Positions 37,897 to 50,690 of a DNA stretch of 64,000 nt are shown here, in pieces. The stretch is taken from positions 6,055,310 to 6,119,309 of the forward strand of contig JAJEKV010000025.1 in NCBI GenBank assembly GCA_021234155.1, read 5' to 3'. The notes under the pieces are model-generated. The model ran no database searches. It was not told the origin of the DNA and saw only the letters and a program-made list of their open reading frames with translations. The translations under genes were made by a program, and so were the position numbers. This DNA is from Isoetes taiwanensis. Lineage: Eukaryota > Streptophyta > Lycopodiopsida > Isoetales > Isoetaceae. Numbering within the stretch: position 1 is the first letter of the stretch; each line of letters begins with the position of its first letter.

Positions 37897-38260
37897 CACT
37901 AGTACAAAAATGGTCACAAACGGCACAAACAAATGGCATATTTTTCACACATTTGCCATTTATGCCGCTACAATTGGCAAATGAAAAGTGTGACACCTAT
38001 GTGCCATTTAAGTGACAATTATTTTGCCTTTTTGTGTCTTATAAATGGCACATTTTATGAGTGCCATATGTGCCATTTGTCATTGTACCTTTGCCCATTT
38101 CCTGAAGTGCATAAATGGCAGATTGATAAATGCCATATAATCGTCCCCATAAGTGTCCCATGTTTATGCCATTTGCACATGAATAAATGTCGTTTGTCCA
38201 AGTGACTTATTTGCCATTTAAATGTGGTTAGGATTTTGCCATTGGTCTAGTAGAAATGGT
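37897..38260 (+). mobile_element. CACTA-type transposon end with subterminal repeats
   Basis: The sequence CACTAGTACAAAAATGG at 37897 matches the terminal inverted repeat style of plant CACTA (En/Spm) elements. The next ~340 bp contain many copies of TGCCATTT and its complement AAATGGCA in both orientations, as expected of the subterminal region bound by the element's own DNA-binding protein. I found neither a matching opposite terminus nor a TNP2-like transposase, so this is a solo end, a truncated element, or an element whose far end is degraded. Confidence 0.65.
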
Positions 38261-39250
38261 ATATCTATTATGTCATATTATTGTCCACAAGTGACATTCA
38301 TATGTGCCAGCTTAAGTGGGTACATAACTTGTATCGTTATATCCAGATTTTCCATAGGAATAAAACCTGTTTACCCATCATATCATCTTGCTATGCCATT
38401 TAGATGGGAAGACAAATATAAAAATCCAATGGAAACCTTCTTGAACGGTGACTATGACATGGCGCATATCAAATGGATCGATTAGCTAGGGATAGTAAAC
38501 ATTCTTCATATATTGGAAGGATGTAATTCACTTAAGAGAGAGGGAGGGAGGGAGCGAGGAGAATGTTTGGTGTTTTAAAATATACCTACCGATGCCATAA
38601 AGATTGTAATTTAAGAGTATTATATGCCACAAAAGTTCCAATTTCTATAGTAGAATACCTTTTATTTTCTTATTTTGCTCATCTTTTCAATAGTTAATTT
38701 GTCCATTCTATCCAACACATTGTACGTACATACATTATATTTATGCTCTGGCCACACGGGCTCCCATTACTAGATAATGAAGTTGGAAGTGATTTATATA
38801 TAAGAAGCTGCCTTTGATTTGATTGTGATGAGGCCACCCTTTATGCATATGAACTTATAGTGGAAGCATTAGGAAGCACTCATCTTCAAGAAGAAATCAC
38901 CTCTTGATCAAGAACTTAGGTATTAAAATGATGCCAATGTTTAACCACACTATCATATTTTATAATCAATTTAATCTTATGGGGTCTATTTTGTATGGAA
39001 CCCTTTTTAATTCGCGGTTTAATTTTTGATAGACAAACATTATTATTTCCAGCCTAACATGACAAACGAATTACAAAATGCTAGAAATACCATGGTGACC
39101 ATGCTAAAAGCGTGGTCAAGACATAGCGTAATAGCTGACAAAAGAATCATGAAATGCTAGAAATACCATGTCAATTATGGTAATAATGTGTACCCAATCA
39201 AGAACCGTATTTTTATAACCCAAGATTTGTGAAGGTTTTTAGGTATTTGT
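38261..39250. other. No gene recognised
   Basis: AT-rich sequence with a GAGGGAGGGAGG run near 38543-38560. It may be the internal remains of the CACTA element, but no motif supports that. Confidence 0.35.
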
Positions 39251-39269
39251 ATCGAATACGTGAGAAAGC

Positions 39270-39521
39270 ATGACTGCAGACGTGGGTTTTGCAAGAAGCA
39301 AAGATTCGTTTTTTTCAAAGGTGGAGAGGCATATAGGGAGCGATGCGGGTTCCGCATATGACGACGTGCGTACCGCCATTCTAAAATGGATATTTGGCGT
39401 GCCGTGGTCGCAATTTGATCAGATGGGATCCGCTACAGTCGGCTACATACGTGAGCACCTTCCGCTCGCCTTTATTTTGTTGGTTATCTTTTTTATCATG
39501 TCTGCGAGGAGAGCATCGTGA
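39270..39521 (+). CDS. Small open frame with C-terminal membrane segment
   Basis: This is an 83-residue frame starting MTADVGFARSKDSFFSKVER, with a mixed charged body and a hydrophobic C-terminal stretch (LPLAFILLVIFFIM) of membrane-spanning length. It lies at the left edge of the GC-richer block that holds the LINE relics. The composition is more protein-like than most frames here, but I recognise no family and have no second copy for comparison. It may be part of a transposon or a chance frame. Confidence 0.25.
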   Translation: MTADVGFARSKDSFFSKVERHIGSDAGSAYDDVRTAILKWIFGVPWSQFDQMGSATVGYIREHLPLAFILLVIFFIMSARRAS

Positions 39522-39774
39522 AAGGCCGTGTCTCCCGCTGCCCATCATGTGCCCATCTCTCTCGGTTTTGGTTCCATGCCTGCGGGTTCGTGCTCAGGTA
39601 AACCGGATAATTCCTCCCGCCATGCCCAATTTGCCGTTGGCCATTTTGTGATAGAAGATGTGTGGTCGGTGTTGTTGCCTCCGGAAGATCTAAGTCTTCG
39701 CAGACCACCTCATGCGTCCAAGCCGCTATGAGCTCGTATAAGACACACCAAGGCTTTGAATGAGGTTCATTAAG

Positions 39775-39834
39775 AGCAATACGTAACTGAACGAAGCATA
39801 CCGANNNNNNNNNNTATGGAAGTTACGTATTGCT
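39775..39834. repeat. Scaffold gap flanked by 14-bp inverted repeat
   Basis: A run of 10 Ns (39805-39814) is bracketed by AGCAATACGTAACT (39775-39788) and its exact reverse complement AGTTACGTATTGCT (39821-39834). Either a true palindrome stalled assembly, or two contig ends were joined with one in flipped orientation. Confidence 0.85.
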
Positions 39835-40712
39835 GGTTCGCGGCATTAAAGATGCCTTTACCGTTCTCGCTATCTAATCTTCCCCCGACCTAATGGCTCC
39901 ACCTAATTTCCTACTTGCAATTGCACCTCGACTTTGGTTCATATCATATCTCACACCATCATAAATGGTCCAAGGATTTAGTTTCTATATTAGTGGACAC
40001 TGACTTCTTTTACCGAGCATTGTATATAGTTGTAAAGAGCCGGGCCTTGGGTATGCTAGTTGATCTTAAGCTTCAATGACCAGATAGCCCGCCATTTCCC
40101 CGATAAGGAGGCTTTTGCTTTCGGCCGGTGTAATCATGCATCCTGCATTTGTCTCATTATTCTCTCTCTTCTCTCGTGTCCAACCTCCCCATTGTTATTT
40201 CTTCATCTATTCAGCATCAACCTCGCTTGCTCTTTGCATTCCTCACCATGGAAGATGCCTCTACATACGCCCGGACAGGTTCTTAGCACCATCACCGCGT
40301 TTATAGTTCCTACACTCTTCACGTTGTTGCTTTCCGCCTTCAAGCTCTCGTAGATTGTTATATTGATGATCCTAATCTTTCGTTGCACTAAAGAATCTTG
40401 GCAATAGGGTCACCTGAAGAAGGAGGCAGTCCGCTATGTCATCCTACATGAGCCTATCCTACCTGCACTATTCGCTGGTATGATAATTTGATGTCCGTTG
40501 ATGATCATCTCGGCGTCGCAGATCCCGTTGATTGTAATGAGTGCTTATTAAACTCTCAAGGTGGCACACAAGGAGTATGATTATATACCGTAGGCTGGGT
40601 GGTTTTGGGTCGGTGGGGTTATTTCGTCTCCTCTTGGTTTGAGTCCCATGTCATAGGTCCCGTGATGCATCTTGATTTTCCTTGATAATAGATTGTCATC
40701 CTTCAAAAAAAA
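39835..40712 (+). mobile_element. LINE 3' end with A-tail, plus strand (truncated)
   Basis: The segment ends in ATCCTTCAAAAAAAA (A-run 40705-40712), the same 3' signature as the minus-strand LINE ending at 41056. Coding content upstream is too broken for me to name domains, so the call rests on the shared tail. The left limit is arbitrary and set by the scaffold gap. Confidence 0.4.
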
Positions 40713-41055
40713 GGCACCTGGATGCCAAATATCTTTGCTTTTATATGTTTAAAAGGACTAGCAAGATATAGAACACATGATTCCTCGATTCTAAAGAAGT
40801 GAATAACTACAACCACCATTATATTGTTTTTCAATCGATGTAATCTTCTTTCATAATCAACAACCTAGCATTCTCTAGTTGGAAATAAATTAAAGCAAAG
40901 GTATATACCGAAAGTTGGCTCTTTATGTTCTGCTTATTCTACTTATCCTTGCATAATAACTCTGGACGGGTAAGTGATTTCCACCTTCCGTGCCTCAAGA
41001 ACCCAAGACGTGCGGTGTGTCTCATAGCATTTATTTTAGATAGGCCTAACATAAG

Positions 41056-44000
41056 TTTTTTTTGAAGGATCAAATTAACGCCATTATTAATATGGAGTAA
41101 AATACAAGAAGAGCTGCATTACTGTGGAAAGCTCCCGCCTCGAAAGCAAACGCCGGTGGAGGACCTGATCAAGACGGCAGAACTCCAATCCACACTCGTG
41201 CCTAACAAAACCCGCCGCATCATTGCCTACAATGAGGAGGATCCTTCCCGTGATAAATGACTCTTGAATTGGTCTTTCTCTCCGAGGGGACGCCAGTAGG
41301 AAATGTATAATCGGTACTCTAACCCAGGGACGAGATCGCAGGCATCTCTTCATTTCAACACCTTCATGTGTCGCCAGCTTATGAGCCATGCCAGGCTGCG
41401 CTCAGACAAATGGAAGGCCAGATTTTGTGCCTGACCACCACTGATACATTCCAAAAAGAACTCTTTGACTCATGAGAGAGGTGTGAAGAGGCGCTTGGGC
41501 TCCACCGCCATGCAAGCTGAAATTGGGCAGTAGAGTAGTACGATTATTGGCCAGTTCCAAACTCCTGCAGACATGCACCACACACATCGACACAAGTCAA
41601 TCGATCATCGGATCTACCCCAGAACCCACGTGATTCACCCCTCGTGGACCCGGTAGCACTATCTCCGCCAGCAACAACAACACTCTCGAGCTTTGGGGCT
41701 TAGATTGGATTCCACACCCATCTCCAGATTTTGCCCTTACCATTCCTGGAGATTTCTTGAAGACCTGTACCGGGTCCGAGGGAGGCAGCCCCGACCATGA
41801 AGCCCATATGTTGATTTCCCACGAATTTGAGGGCTAACTCTTTGCGACACCGCCATACTCGGCCCATCCCCGCATGGAGAGTTCAAAGGCGTAGTGACAG
41901 CCACTGCACCCAGATAGTACAATCTTGCTCCACGATATTTCACCATCGCCACCTTTGACGCATCACTCTTCCTCATTACCTCCCCGCACGGGCTACTTCG
42001 GGATCATGAGGAAATCTTCTGGATCTTGCTTTCCAAAGACGAGGATGATAGATGCTACATAAAATACGTGTTGACCATAAAACGGACTTCACCATCAGAT
42101 CCTTTCGCCATGGAAAGTCCCTCCCTTCCACCAAATTAAGGCGTTAATCCTACCTCGTAATGTCTTCCCAAATACCAATAAAATGTCGGCGTCAATGGGA
42201 TATCCAGAGCCTAGGAGCATGTGTCCTGCGGGTCGTGATTTGCTAAGGTAATTGGGATTGTTCCGGAAGGCAATTTCAGCTGACGCCTACGCTACGAAAG
42301 CACTTCGGCCCAATTCATTAGGGCAGTCTCGAGGTAATCGAGAAGGTATCCAAGCTCCTTCGTTTAACAAATTCCTCTTCATCAGCCTCGTAAGAAAAGA
42401 AAGGAATCATCTGCATCGACTCACCAATCAGACCCATCTCATCTTTAACCCTTTTTATAACCTTCCATCGCCGGTACCGAACTCCATGAGGGCTGAATAC
42501 GTAGAAAAGGTAGGGCTTCAGCGACATCCCCGGCGGTAACTCCACGGCCCAACATAAAGACGGATGACTGACATAGAACTCTGGCTCGCGCGCATTAAAG
42601 AATTTCTGAGCTACCGCCGTGAAAGCTCTTACCACACCCAAAGGCTAACATCATCCTCTCCGTAGTAAAATTCCAACGAACACTATTTCCTCAGAGGGCT
42701 TTGCAAAATCTAGCTCAGTCATTAATTCATCTCATCAGCCTCGCTCACATACCAATGAATGCCCTCGAATTTATATTATTAAGAATGTGTCTACCCGATG
42801 CATGATTGCATGGGGACTAACTCCTTCCGTAAATCAACTTGAAGTCCGAGTGAGCGTATTCCTTTGCAATTATCTTAGTACCATTTAATAAAAGTTTAAT
42901 CGGATGCCAGCTAATCAGAAATGGTGGGATGGCTCCTTCAATTCCTCTCAAACCAACGAAATGAATTTAATATTGAGTCCTCAGACCTTAGCGCTTCGGC
43001 CTCGAGCATCTTGATAAGTCCAAGTAACACCGATTCCTACCTAATTCCCCAATACTCTTGGAAGAACTCCACCGAATGCTATCTAAACTGTAGATTTATG
43101 AGGGGCCATAAGTAACGCATAAGCTTCCTGGTCCCGCTTAGAGTGGAAAGCCGGAATACCGCCTTCCTATCCACCGATACCTTACATGATACTCCATCAA
43201 CACAATCTCTCCATAACTCCTAAGGATATCTCTTTTCCCCGAAAATGAGTCAGCCTCCGCTTAATATCACCGTGGCGACGCGTAGTAACCCGCCCTCGCA
43301 ATACCAAAGACGCATTGAGGGGCTGTGATATTCTTCATCGGTTGGAGCCCTCACATCCAAGAGTTGGTGTCCCTTCCCTGTGAAATAATGGACTCTCACC
43401 ACCTTTGTCTGGTGGCCCCTCTTGACTCGGTTGGCTGTACCATACGACAAGCAAGATCCTTTATTCTCCCGCACACCATCGCATCTACCAGATCCGAGGG
43501 TTTCCACCACCAGAGCAAAGCCTCTAACGCCAATGCCTGCTGCATTCGACTTCCCATGACTTGGTTAAATGCCTTGACCAAGACAGCCTTCGTTCATTTC
43601 TACGCATCTAAAGCAGGCGGAACCAGATCTCCCATTGACATCCCCTAAGAAATCAAATTTCCTTCAACTCTGTTTAATTGAACATCGCGGGCGCATCGAC
43701 TGGATCGCATTAACGACTCCACTAAATCAATCAGGAAATGGTCGACCGCTATGGATTAAACGTTCTCCCGCTTGATGGTAATGTCCGCCATTATAGACGA
43801 TTACGCCGCATACCAGCCTCGCCAGTCTGCTAATCGACATATCGTCGAATGTGGAGTCGTCACCACTGGCCAAATGCATTCAATAGCGAAATATTGCTCC
43901 CCGGGCCAAAACCCCAATCTGATTTGCTCCTCGCCACACCTATTATGAATAGTCTCAACCAGCGTTGGAAATCTCCTAACAACAAACAGCCACTCTACTT

Positions 44001-45200
44001 CGTGAGAAGCGATCTGCGGCCTTGGGAGGATGCCTCCATTAATGCCCTCAGTCATTGGCCGCTAATTTGATAATGACTCCATCTGCCTCAGCGGTCGGTA
44101 AGTGTGAAAGTCAATTTATACATGTGCATCTTCCACGCATGGCTTAATTCCACCATTTAGCCCACAAGGTGGTAAACAACCCAGAGTTTTACGGCTAAAC
44201 ATGTCCAAAGAAGGTTCCGTGTCACCTTCAGACGAGTATTCTTAGATGCATGGCGATATCTCGATTCGATCTTCTCCGACCCGCCGCTTGGTTTCGCTTC
44301 TTCATTTCAGCCAGCTGTGTTTCTAACCCTTTACCCGGAGCGATCAACCAAACCTTCTGTATCCATAAACACCGCTACTCGGAGGAGGATTCTTACGCCG
44401 CTTTTCCACGGCTGCGCCATGGACGGCATCCGAAAGAAATGGTAAGAGCTTAGCCGATTATCCGGTGAGAGGAGACGCTGGCAAAATCCATTTCTCGGCC
44501 TATGAACGTACCCGGCTTTACCTTTGTCTAGTGCGCCATCCTCCTGGGGCGAGCCCGATGACGCCATCGCAGCCTCTACTTTGCCCACCCCGCATCGCTA
44601 ATACGGCCCGGTCCAAGTGGTTAGGCCGCTTCCATCAACCCCCGGTTTCAGCCATCGTGAAGTAACTGGCTACTCACCTCGGGTCACTGTTAGTTTCGCT
44701 GCCTTCATCGGGAATCGTCACGACGCTAAGATCAGACGAATCGTGGCCTACCCGGAATAAACTCACCACCAACCGGAAGTCCTGCCAGCGGGCGTACTTT
44801 CCATCGGCATAGTTCAGGGTGGCTGGACTCCGATCGCTGGGTCCTTCCGCGGAACTCCTCTAGGATCATCCCCGTGGAATCATGGAGCCAAAGATTCTAA
44901 AGCTGGAAGCTCAAGCAAGACCGGAGGTCTGCAAACATGCAATCAATCTCTACACAATTTACCGCTGTGAGGGGACCGGTACCAATTCACCGCCCCTCAC
45001 GCCACCGAGGGAGGGTAACGATCGCATTCGCCAGAAGTGAACAGCAACTTAGCCGGACCATGGATATAGATAGACCCCTCGAAAGCCCGGCAGCAATCGC
45101 GATCATGAACTCGGCAAGAGCGTTATCCGCCGAAGATCCACCACCTAAAACCAGTAACTTCAAGGTCGGATAGATCGCAGTACCTGTGTACTGGAGCAAC
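41056..45200 (-). mobile_element. L1-type LINE relic, RT plus RNase H, minus strand
   Basis: Read on the minus strand, the reverse transcriptase shows ELDFAK (42699-42716; usual LDFAKAFD) followed by an S.RWNF-like run, then SLCWAVE..PPG.SLKPYLF (about 42490-42565; usual QGCPLSPYLF), then DADDSFLFLR (42388-42417; usual FADDSLFL) and ADEEEFVK with LDTFSIT. The C-terminal RNase H is suggested by LGAVAVTTPLNS (about 41880-41925) and the terminal AHKLATHEG (about 41360-41386). The element ends in an A-tail (T-run 41056-41063 on the plus strand) after ATCCTTC. Frames shift several times. The endonuclease, expected near 44.3-45.2 kb, was not identified. RT followed by RNase H is the arrangement of plant L1-clade LINEs. 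Confidence 0.75.
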
Positions 45201-47330
45201 TGTGATAATTCCCATTACGTGAGGTCAACACTTCGGCCAATATCCTCGTTGAATGATGTCATCCTCCGACCGCACTCTGCGATACCTGGAGCAGCGGCCT
45301 GAGCAAGCCCGCATACCATCGTGGAACATCACCTCTATAATGGGGTACAAAGATTTTGCAACAAATGGTAGTGATGACTCCGCCGGGCCGCAATTACCTC
45401 CACAGATAGGGTATGGCTCGCTATCACGCAGGGGATGTCATCATGGGCCTACAAAATACCAGCTAATGGAAGGCAAAGCAGATGATGAAGCGCAGCAAGA
45501 GCTCAAACAATGGCTCCACCGTGCCCTCGGCTTCATGATTGTTCAATAAAGCATTGCGAAGTGCTCTCACGCAATGGACCACTAGTAGAGAAAGTGCCTA
45601 TATACAAAGCATAGGGACTCTCTAATGTCCCAGCCAACTAATGCGACTCATTATGGTCAGCCTTCTTTGCAAAATCATATCGGGCATCCTTTGAGCAGCC
45701 GTATCATAACATGGGCAGAGGAAACCTGAGGTGCGAGCTCTATTAATGTGCGTGCTTTCTACCCAGACATTCCATCATTGATCATATCTACCAAGCATTA
45801 CTGATTGAAGATAGCAGGAATCACTTAACCCTCACTCTGTTCTCGGTGGATTTGCAAAGGCATTCGAATACGCGACTGCCGCGAATAAGCCATGGGATGC
45901 ATTGCGGCAAATTGAGACTCGACTTGCAAGTAATGCGATAGGCTGCATGTGAGGCATGCTCGTGCCAGATCACATCAGCAAAGACAATGACTTCAAGAGT
46001 ATTGAGGCGGCCAGTGGTTATTCCCTCTCCCCACACTCTTTGGCTCAGACATTGACCGCTGAAGATTGGCTCTCCGAAAGCGGAGGTGCGGGCTATTACA
46101 TCATGTATCACTACTAATCCGCAACTATATATGTCGATTTATGTCAACCTTCCTCATGGCTCATAACGAGGACATGCACCGCCACTGATGCCTTATTAAT
46201 TTTTGCCAATTCAATCGGCAATGCGCTAATCCTAATAAAACTAGGGTGGCCGCTTAGTTGCATCTTCATCCCGGCCGCCTAAGGCTTCCTACATTCAATT
46301 TTACCAGGGCGTATAGAGGTGGTCTCACCTGCCAAGCAATTTTGGGGATTGAGTTCTCAACTACCACCCATTGGATGCGCTATAAGGTTATGGTCATCAT
46401 GGGTTGGAAAGCACTATATGCCATGCGTAACAACAGCCACAAGCAAGGAGTTGCAGTCCGGGTCACCAAATACATTTGTTCTCGGCCCTTGGTTGAGCTC
46501 GCCCTTTGTATAAGCGCGGTTTGGGGTTCGATATCCCTCAACACTGGAATGACCCTTTAAGTGCAAGGTCTTCTTGGCACGGGCCTGGGTGAAGTCCATA
46601 GCCTGCATCGTGATCCTACCTGTGAGACAGGATTTCTACCCTTCAACTACCGCATTGGAACGCCATATCTTACTTCCAAAGGTGGTCTATGGTCGATAAG
46701 ACGCTTTCGTCTCTGGGCCTTTCTTGCTTTGGCTAATGCAACGGGTCCCTAACAACTCGAAAGACGCTGTGCCTGCTGGTTCCCTACGTCAGAAAACGTG
46801 ATGTGTCCAGTCGATAAAGAAAGATCGCGAGGCACTTAAACGATAATTCCTTGATGCTACTTTCTCTCAGCCGGGATGCAGAGGTCTGGATAATATGTTG
46901 TCGCACACTATCGCCAGCGAAGTCAACTTAGGCCTCGCCAAGAGGCCCACACTACAAAGATTTGTACACCCAAATACCATGAAGAACGCAGGCTTATAGC
47001 TTCCATTCAAGACGGGCACATCAGCCTCCGTGATTGAAAACAAAGGCCTGCGAAGTACCTGGAGCAAAGGCTTTGCTGCTACAATGTAATGATTGAGGAT
47101 GAATGTCATGCCCCCTCCAGACTACCAAAGACGGGCTTGCATATCCCAGAGCCGACATGTTCGACATTAGCGGCCCGGCCAGCCGCTGGGATCAGCCATT
47201 ATTACGGCCGCTAATGAGCAGTCATACCTGTGATAGTTGGGCGGATGCACTGACTCGCTTGTGTCCCACGATCGCATTGAACTGTCCCATGCACCAGGCT
47301 GCTGTGCCGCTGAAGCCACATCGCTAAGGT
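45201..47330 (-). mobile_element. Probable 5' part of the L1-type LINE, or nested debris
   Basis: GC content stays high and full-length plant L1 elements are about 6 kb, which fits an element reaching near 47330. I see no diagnostic ORF1 or endonuclease motif. Open frames exist on both strands (for example 45253-45549 plus, 45821-46111 minus, 46258-46560 plus) without recognisable domains. A CACTAGTAGAGAAAGTGCC sequence near 45580 resembles a CACTA terminus but has no partner. Confidence 0.3.
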
Positions 47331-49754
47331 TTTTCCCCTAAATCCTTCGGTGGGGGGTTTAACTACAAGAATGCTTGGTTTTTCTCTTTTTGCTTTAACC
47401 CATAGGCCACCCTTTGGTCTCCAGGACTTAAAAACCTATTCTATCTTATTCTATTCCATTGCCGCTGGCGATAAAACATGAGGAGAAAGAAGCCCTCGCC
47501 GTAATGGCCCCTAATTCATATGGACTTTAGGTCATCTCGGCTTCATTTCTGTCAATGTTGTTTAGCTATTTGGAAGTGAGTACATCGCAGATCAACCTTT
47601 TCTCCCCGTATGCTAAACAGTTTCATCAAACCCTTTATTCATGCTCCTTGGTATATTGTCATTTCTGAGTATCATAATTCCCATTAATGGTCTCCGAAAC
47701 AACATTATTGTAGACTTTACTATAGGGTGTCGCGGATGGGTTCCAAGGAAGCATTCTCTAACTAGTTTTAAATCGGTCTAGGTTTATACGACGATATATA
47801 TTTAGTTGTTGTAATAAATATAGAATCATAGAACTCACAATGAAGATAATAGAACACCTGGACTAAAGAAACTTTATTCATATACAATTGATATGGCAAA
47901 GACCATTAACCACCCAACCGGATCTATCACCGGTTAAGAAACACAAGTGCTAGTGGCGGCATTTGCAAAAACTCCTCGCATCCGGGCTTATTGGCCCTCC
48001 AGGCTAATCCCACTACTCCAAATAATAGCCATTGTGACGTAAAGCACCGTAAATCGGCTGCTTATCAAATTTCATTATACTCCCTCATAATGATGAATTA
48101 CGATGTGCCACCCCAATTCTAGAACTAGGCTCGAAATGCATTCCAATGAAGTAAAATTGCCATCGAGTTCGGGTTGTGAGATATCTCTAACTCAAGTTTA
48201 GGTTCTTCTATTTATAGATCTCTCCACTTAATTTTAGCTCTTTCTAGCGTGTGCAGCTTTGCCTTTATATCAAAAATAGCTCCTTTGCCTTTTAATTAGA
48301 TTACATGACTTATCATATGGGTCTATGGGCTGCTCTCTAACCAATAATCATCCCAATGATAGTGCCTCTCGATCCCTTCCATGAATATCAATGGTTTTAT
48401 AATGGTTAAACGCTTTCTCCTTTGATTTTGATGTTATAGCCACCCCTTTATATTAGGTGACTGATGTGGAGTTCAGATTGGAAATGCAAATACTGCCCAA
48501 TGTATTTGTCTCAAAGACTACCGTGAGTTAAACTCATCCGACCTTTGTGAAATGGCATTGGCAAATGTGGCAAGGTGCCTCAAGAGATGTTGTGGTAGCA
48601 CAACTCGAAATGAAGAAGTTTCCATCCGCCTCCATCCCAGAAATGCAAGAGGAGGTTCCAAATGCTAATAGTCTAGAGGGGAAGGAGCCCACAAAACTAG
48701 CATGCAAGGAAACACCTAAGCATACCAAAATTGGACAAGGCTAATGCTTAGGTTGAGAAAAGCAAGAATAAAGCAAAATTAGAGGGAATCTAAGAGGCAT
48801 ATTGAATGCAATTTGTGTTCAATATTTTAGGATTCCACAATGGGGAGAACAGATATATGCCACTGCTAAGATTGGTGGATTCCTTTACAAAGGATTGAGC
48901 TATCAATCCATGAGGAAATGAGAGAATTGAATTATGAGATCCAAGACATTAACAAGTACTTCCACTAAAAAGGCCCGGGATCTACCTCATTATAGGTATA
49001 TATGCTATGTGCTCCTTTAGCCAAAACCCATTGTATACCTAATAGCTACCTCCATTATGAAAACCCTTTCAGATAATGGCCTACATTATTTGCAAAAAGA
49101 ATGCACTCTATATCATATACCATTTTGCCCAAAACACTTTACTACAACCCTTCCATAATGAGATATGATATCTCTATCACTAATATGTATAATATCGTGA
49201 TAGATGTGTGGTTTTGTCATCCCATGTAAGTAATGTCACCCATAGATTCATCCCAAACAGTCCAACCACAAAAATAGAAGCCGTGATAATGCCACCTCAT
49301 TGGGGTGCATGGATGGCCATGATGGGCATACACATACGCATGTAAGCATGCACCACATCCCCTAATCGCTGGATCGAAGGGGAGGATAAATCTTAGCCCT
49401 TGGATTTTTATGAGAAGGTAAAGGAAGATGCGCTAAAGGTGCATTTGGTGTATAGACTAACTGCTAGGATCAAAAGTCGAGGGTAAACCATAGCCATTAA
49501 CTTTTTAATATTAAATTGGGTTTTTCTTTAAAGGAGGTGAGGTATCACCCCATTAATAAAAGGGAAGGAGGTGGCAAAAGCATTTCATGAGTAGACTCCT
49601 CCCAGGAAGCTTCCTCTGCTTAACTCCGGCTCAAAGCACGAGCTTGGCAAGAGGGTTCGTGTAGGTGGGACCACCATTGAATTCCTCTGAGAGCTTTCCA
49701 GCTGAGTAGTGCTTTACACTATTTTGTCGCAGCTTGAGCCAACATGATCAAAGT
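47331..49754. other. Intergenic sequence, no gene recognised
   Basis: Composition returns to AT-rich. A 65-codon plus frame at 48547-48744 (MKWHWQMWQGASRD) has no known motif. Nothing else is supportable. Confidence 0.4.
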
Positions 49755-50690
49755 ACTTCAGAATCTCTCGAATCTTGATTTCAAGGAATCTACAGGTAAG
49801 CTGAGGAATCTAGGAGACCTTTATAGGATCTTAAAGATCCTACAGATGCATCATGATAAATCTGGGAATCCTCAATGCATAATCTTGAGAAATGTCAATC
49901 TAGGGAATCTGATAAACTCTAAGAACCGAGGAATCTTGATGTAATCTCTGGATTCTAGGAATCCTCTCATAGAAACTACATGGGGAACTAGAGGAATCTC
50001 AAGAGAATCTTATAGGGACCCCTGCCGACCCTTTGGGAATCTAGGGAGCATTCCTAAAATCTGAGAATTTAGTGTCTTTCAGGAACTTTGGAGAATCTAA
50101 GAGAATGTTGGAGAATCTGTGACGACCTTGAGGCATCTTTTGGAATCTAGAGGAATCTTTTTAGAGAATCTTAAGGAGTCTCAAAATGTAAAACCTTGGA
50201 AATATAGGAGAATTACAAAAGAATCTTCACATGAAATCTTAAAGCTATCTATGGAATATAGATGGAATCTTGGAGAATTTTTGGGAAAGCCTACAGGATC
50301 TAAGAACATAGGGGAATCCCTAGAACCTTTAAGGAATCTAAGAGAATCTTGGGAATCTTAGGATAATCTAAGCGGAATTTCAAGAGAAGCTTTGGGAATC
50401 TTTCTTAAATTGTTTGAGAATCTAAAGGAATCTCGATGGAATCTTAGGAGAATCTAAGAGAATTTTCATAGAATCTTGGGGAATCCAGAGAATCCATGTG
50501 GATAATCTTTGGGAACCTAGGGAAATCTTTTTATAGATCTCTAGAATCATAGAGGAATCTCAAGAGAATCTTAGGATTCTAGGGGAAGTATAGAATCTTG
50601 GAAAACCCAAGAGAATCTACATGAAAATTTGGGAAAATCAGAGGAATCTCTTGGATAATTTTAGATAATCTAGGGGAATCTCTAAAATCC
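49755..50690 (+). repeat. GAATCT periodic array, ~10-11 bp spacing
   Basis: About 0.9 kb is dominated by GAATCT (often AGAATCT or GGAATCT) recurring every 9-12 bases. A sampled run near 50335-50400 has spacings 10, 9, 11, 11, 11 and 10, averaging near the DNA helical repeat. The linkers vary (TAAGA, TTGG, TTAGGA). Unlike a microsatellite, the hexamer is conserved while the spacers drift. Short open frames inside it are by-products. Confidence 0.8.

Noticed and set aside
45580-45602. CACTAGTAGAGAAAGTGCC as a second CACTA terminus
   Set aside because: No opposite terminus with matching subterminal repeats or target duplication was found, and it lies in high-GC LINE-like sequence; chance cannot be excluded.
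47945-47957. GTGCTAGTGG as the right end of a CACTA element
   Set aside because: The reverse complement CACTAGCAC does not match the 37897 terminus beyond six bases, and the flanking trinucleotides differ.
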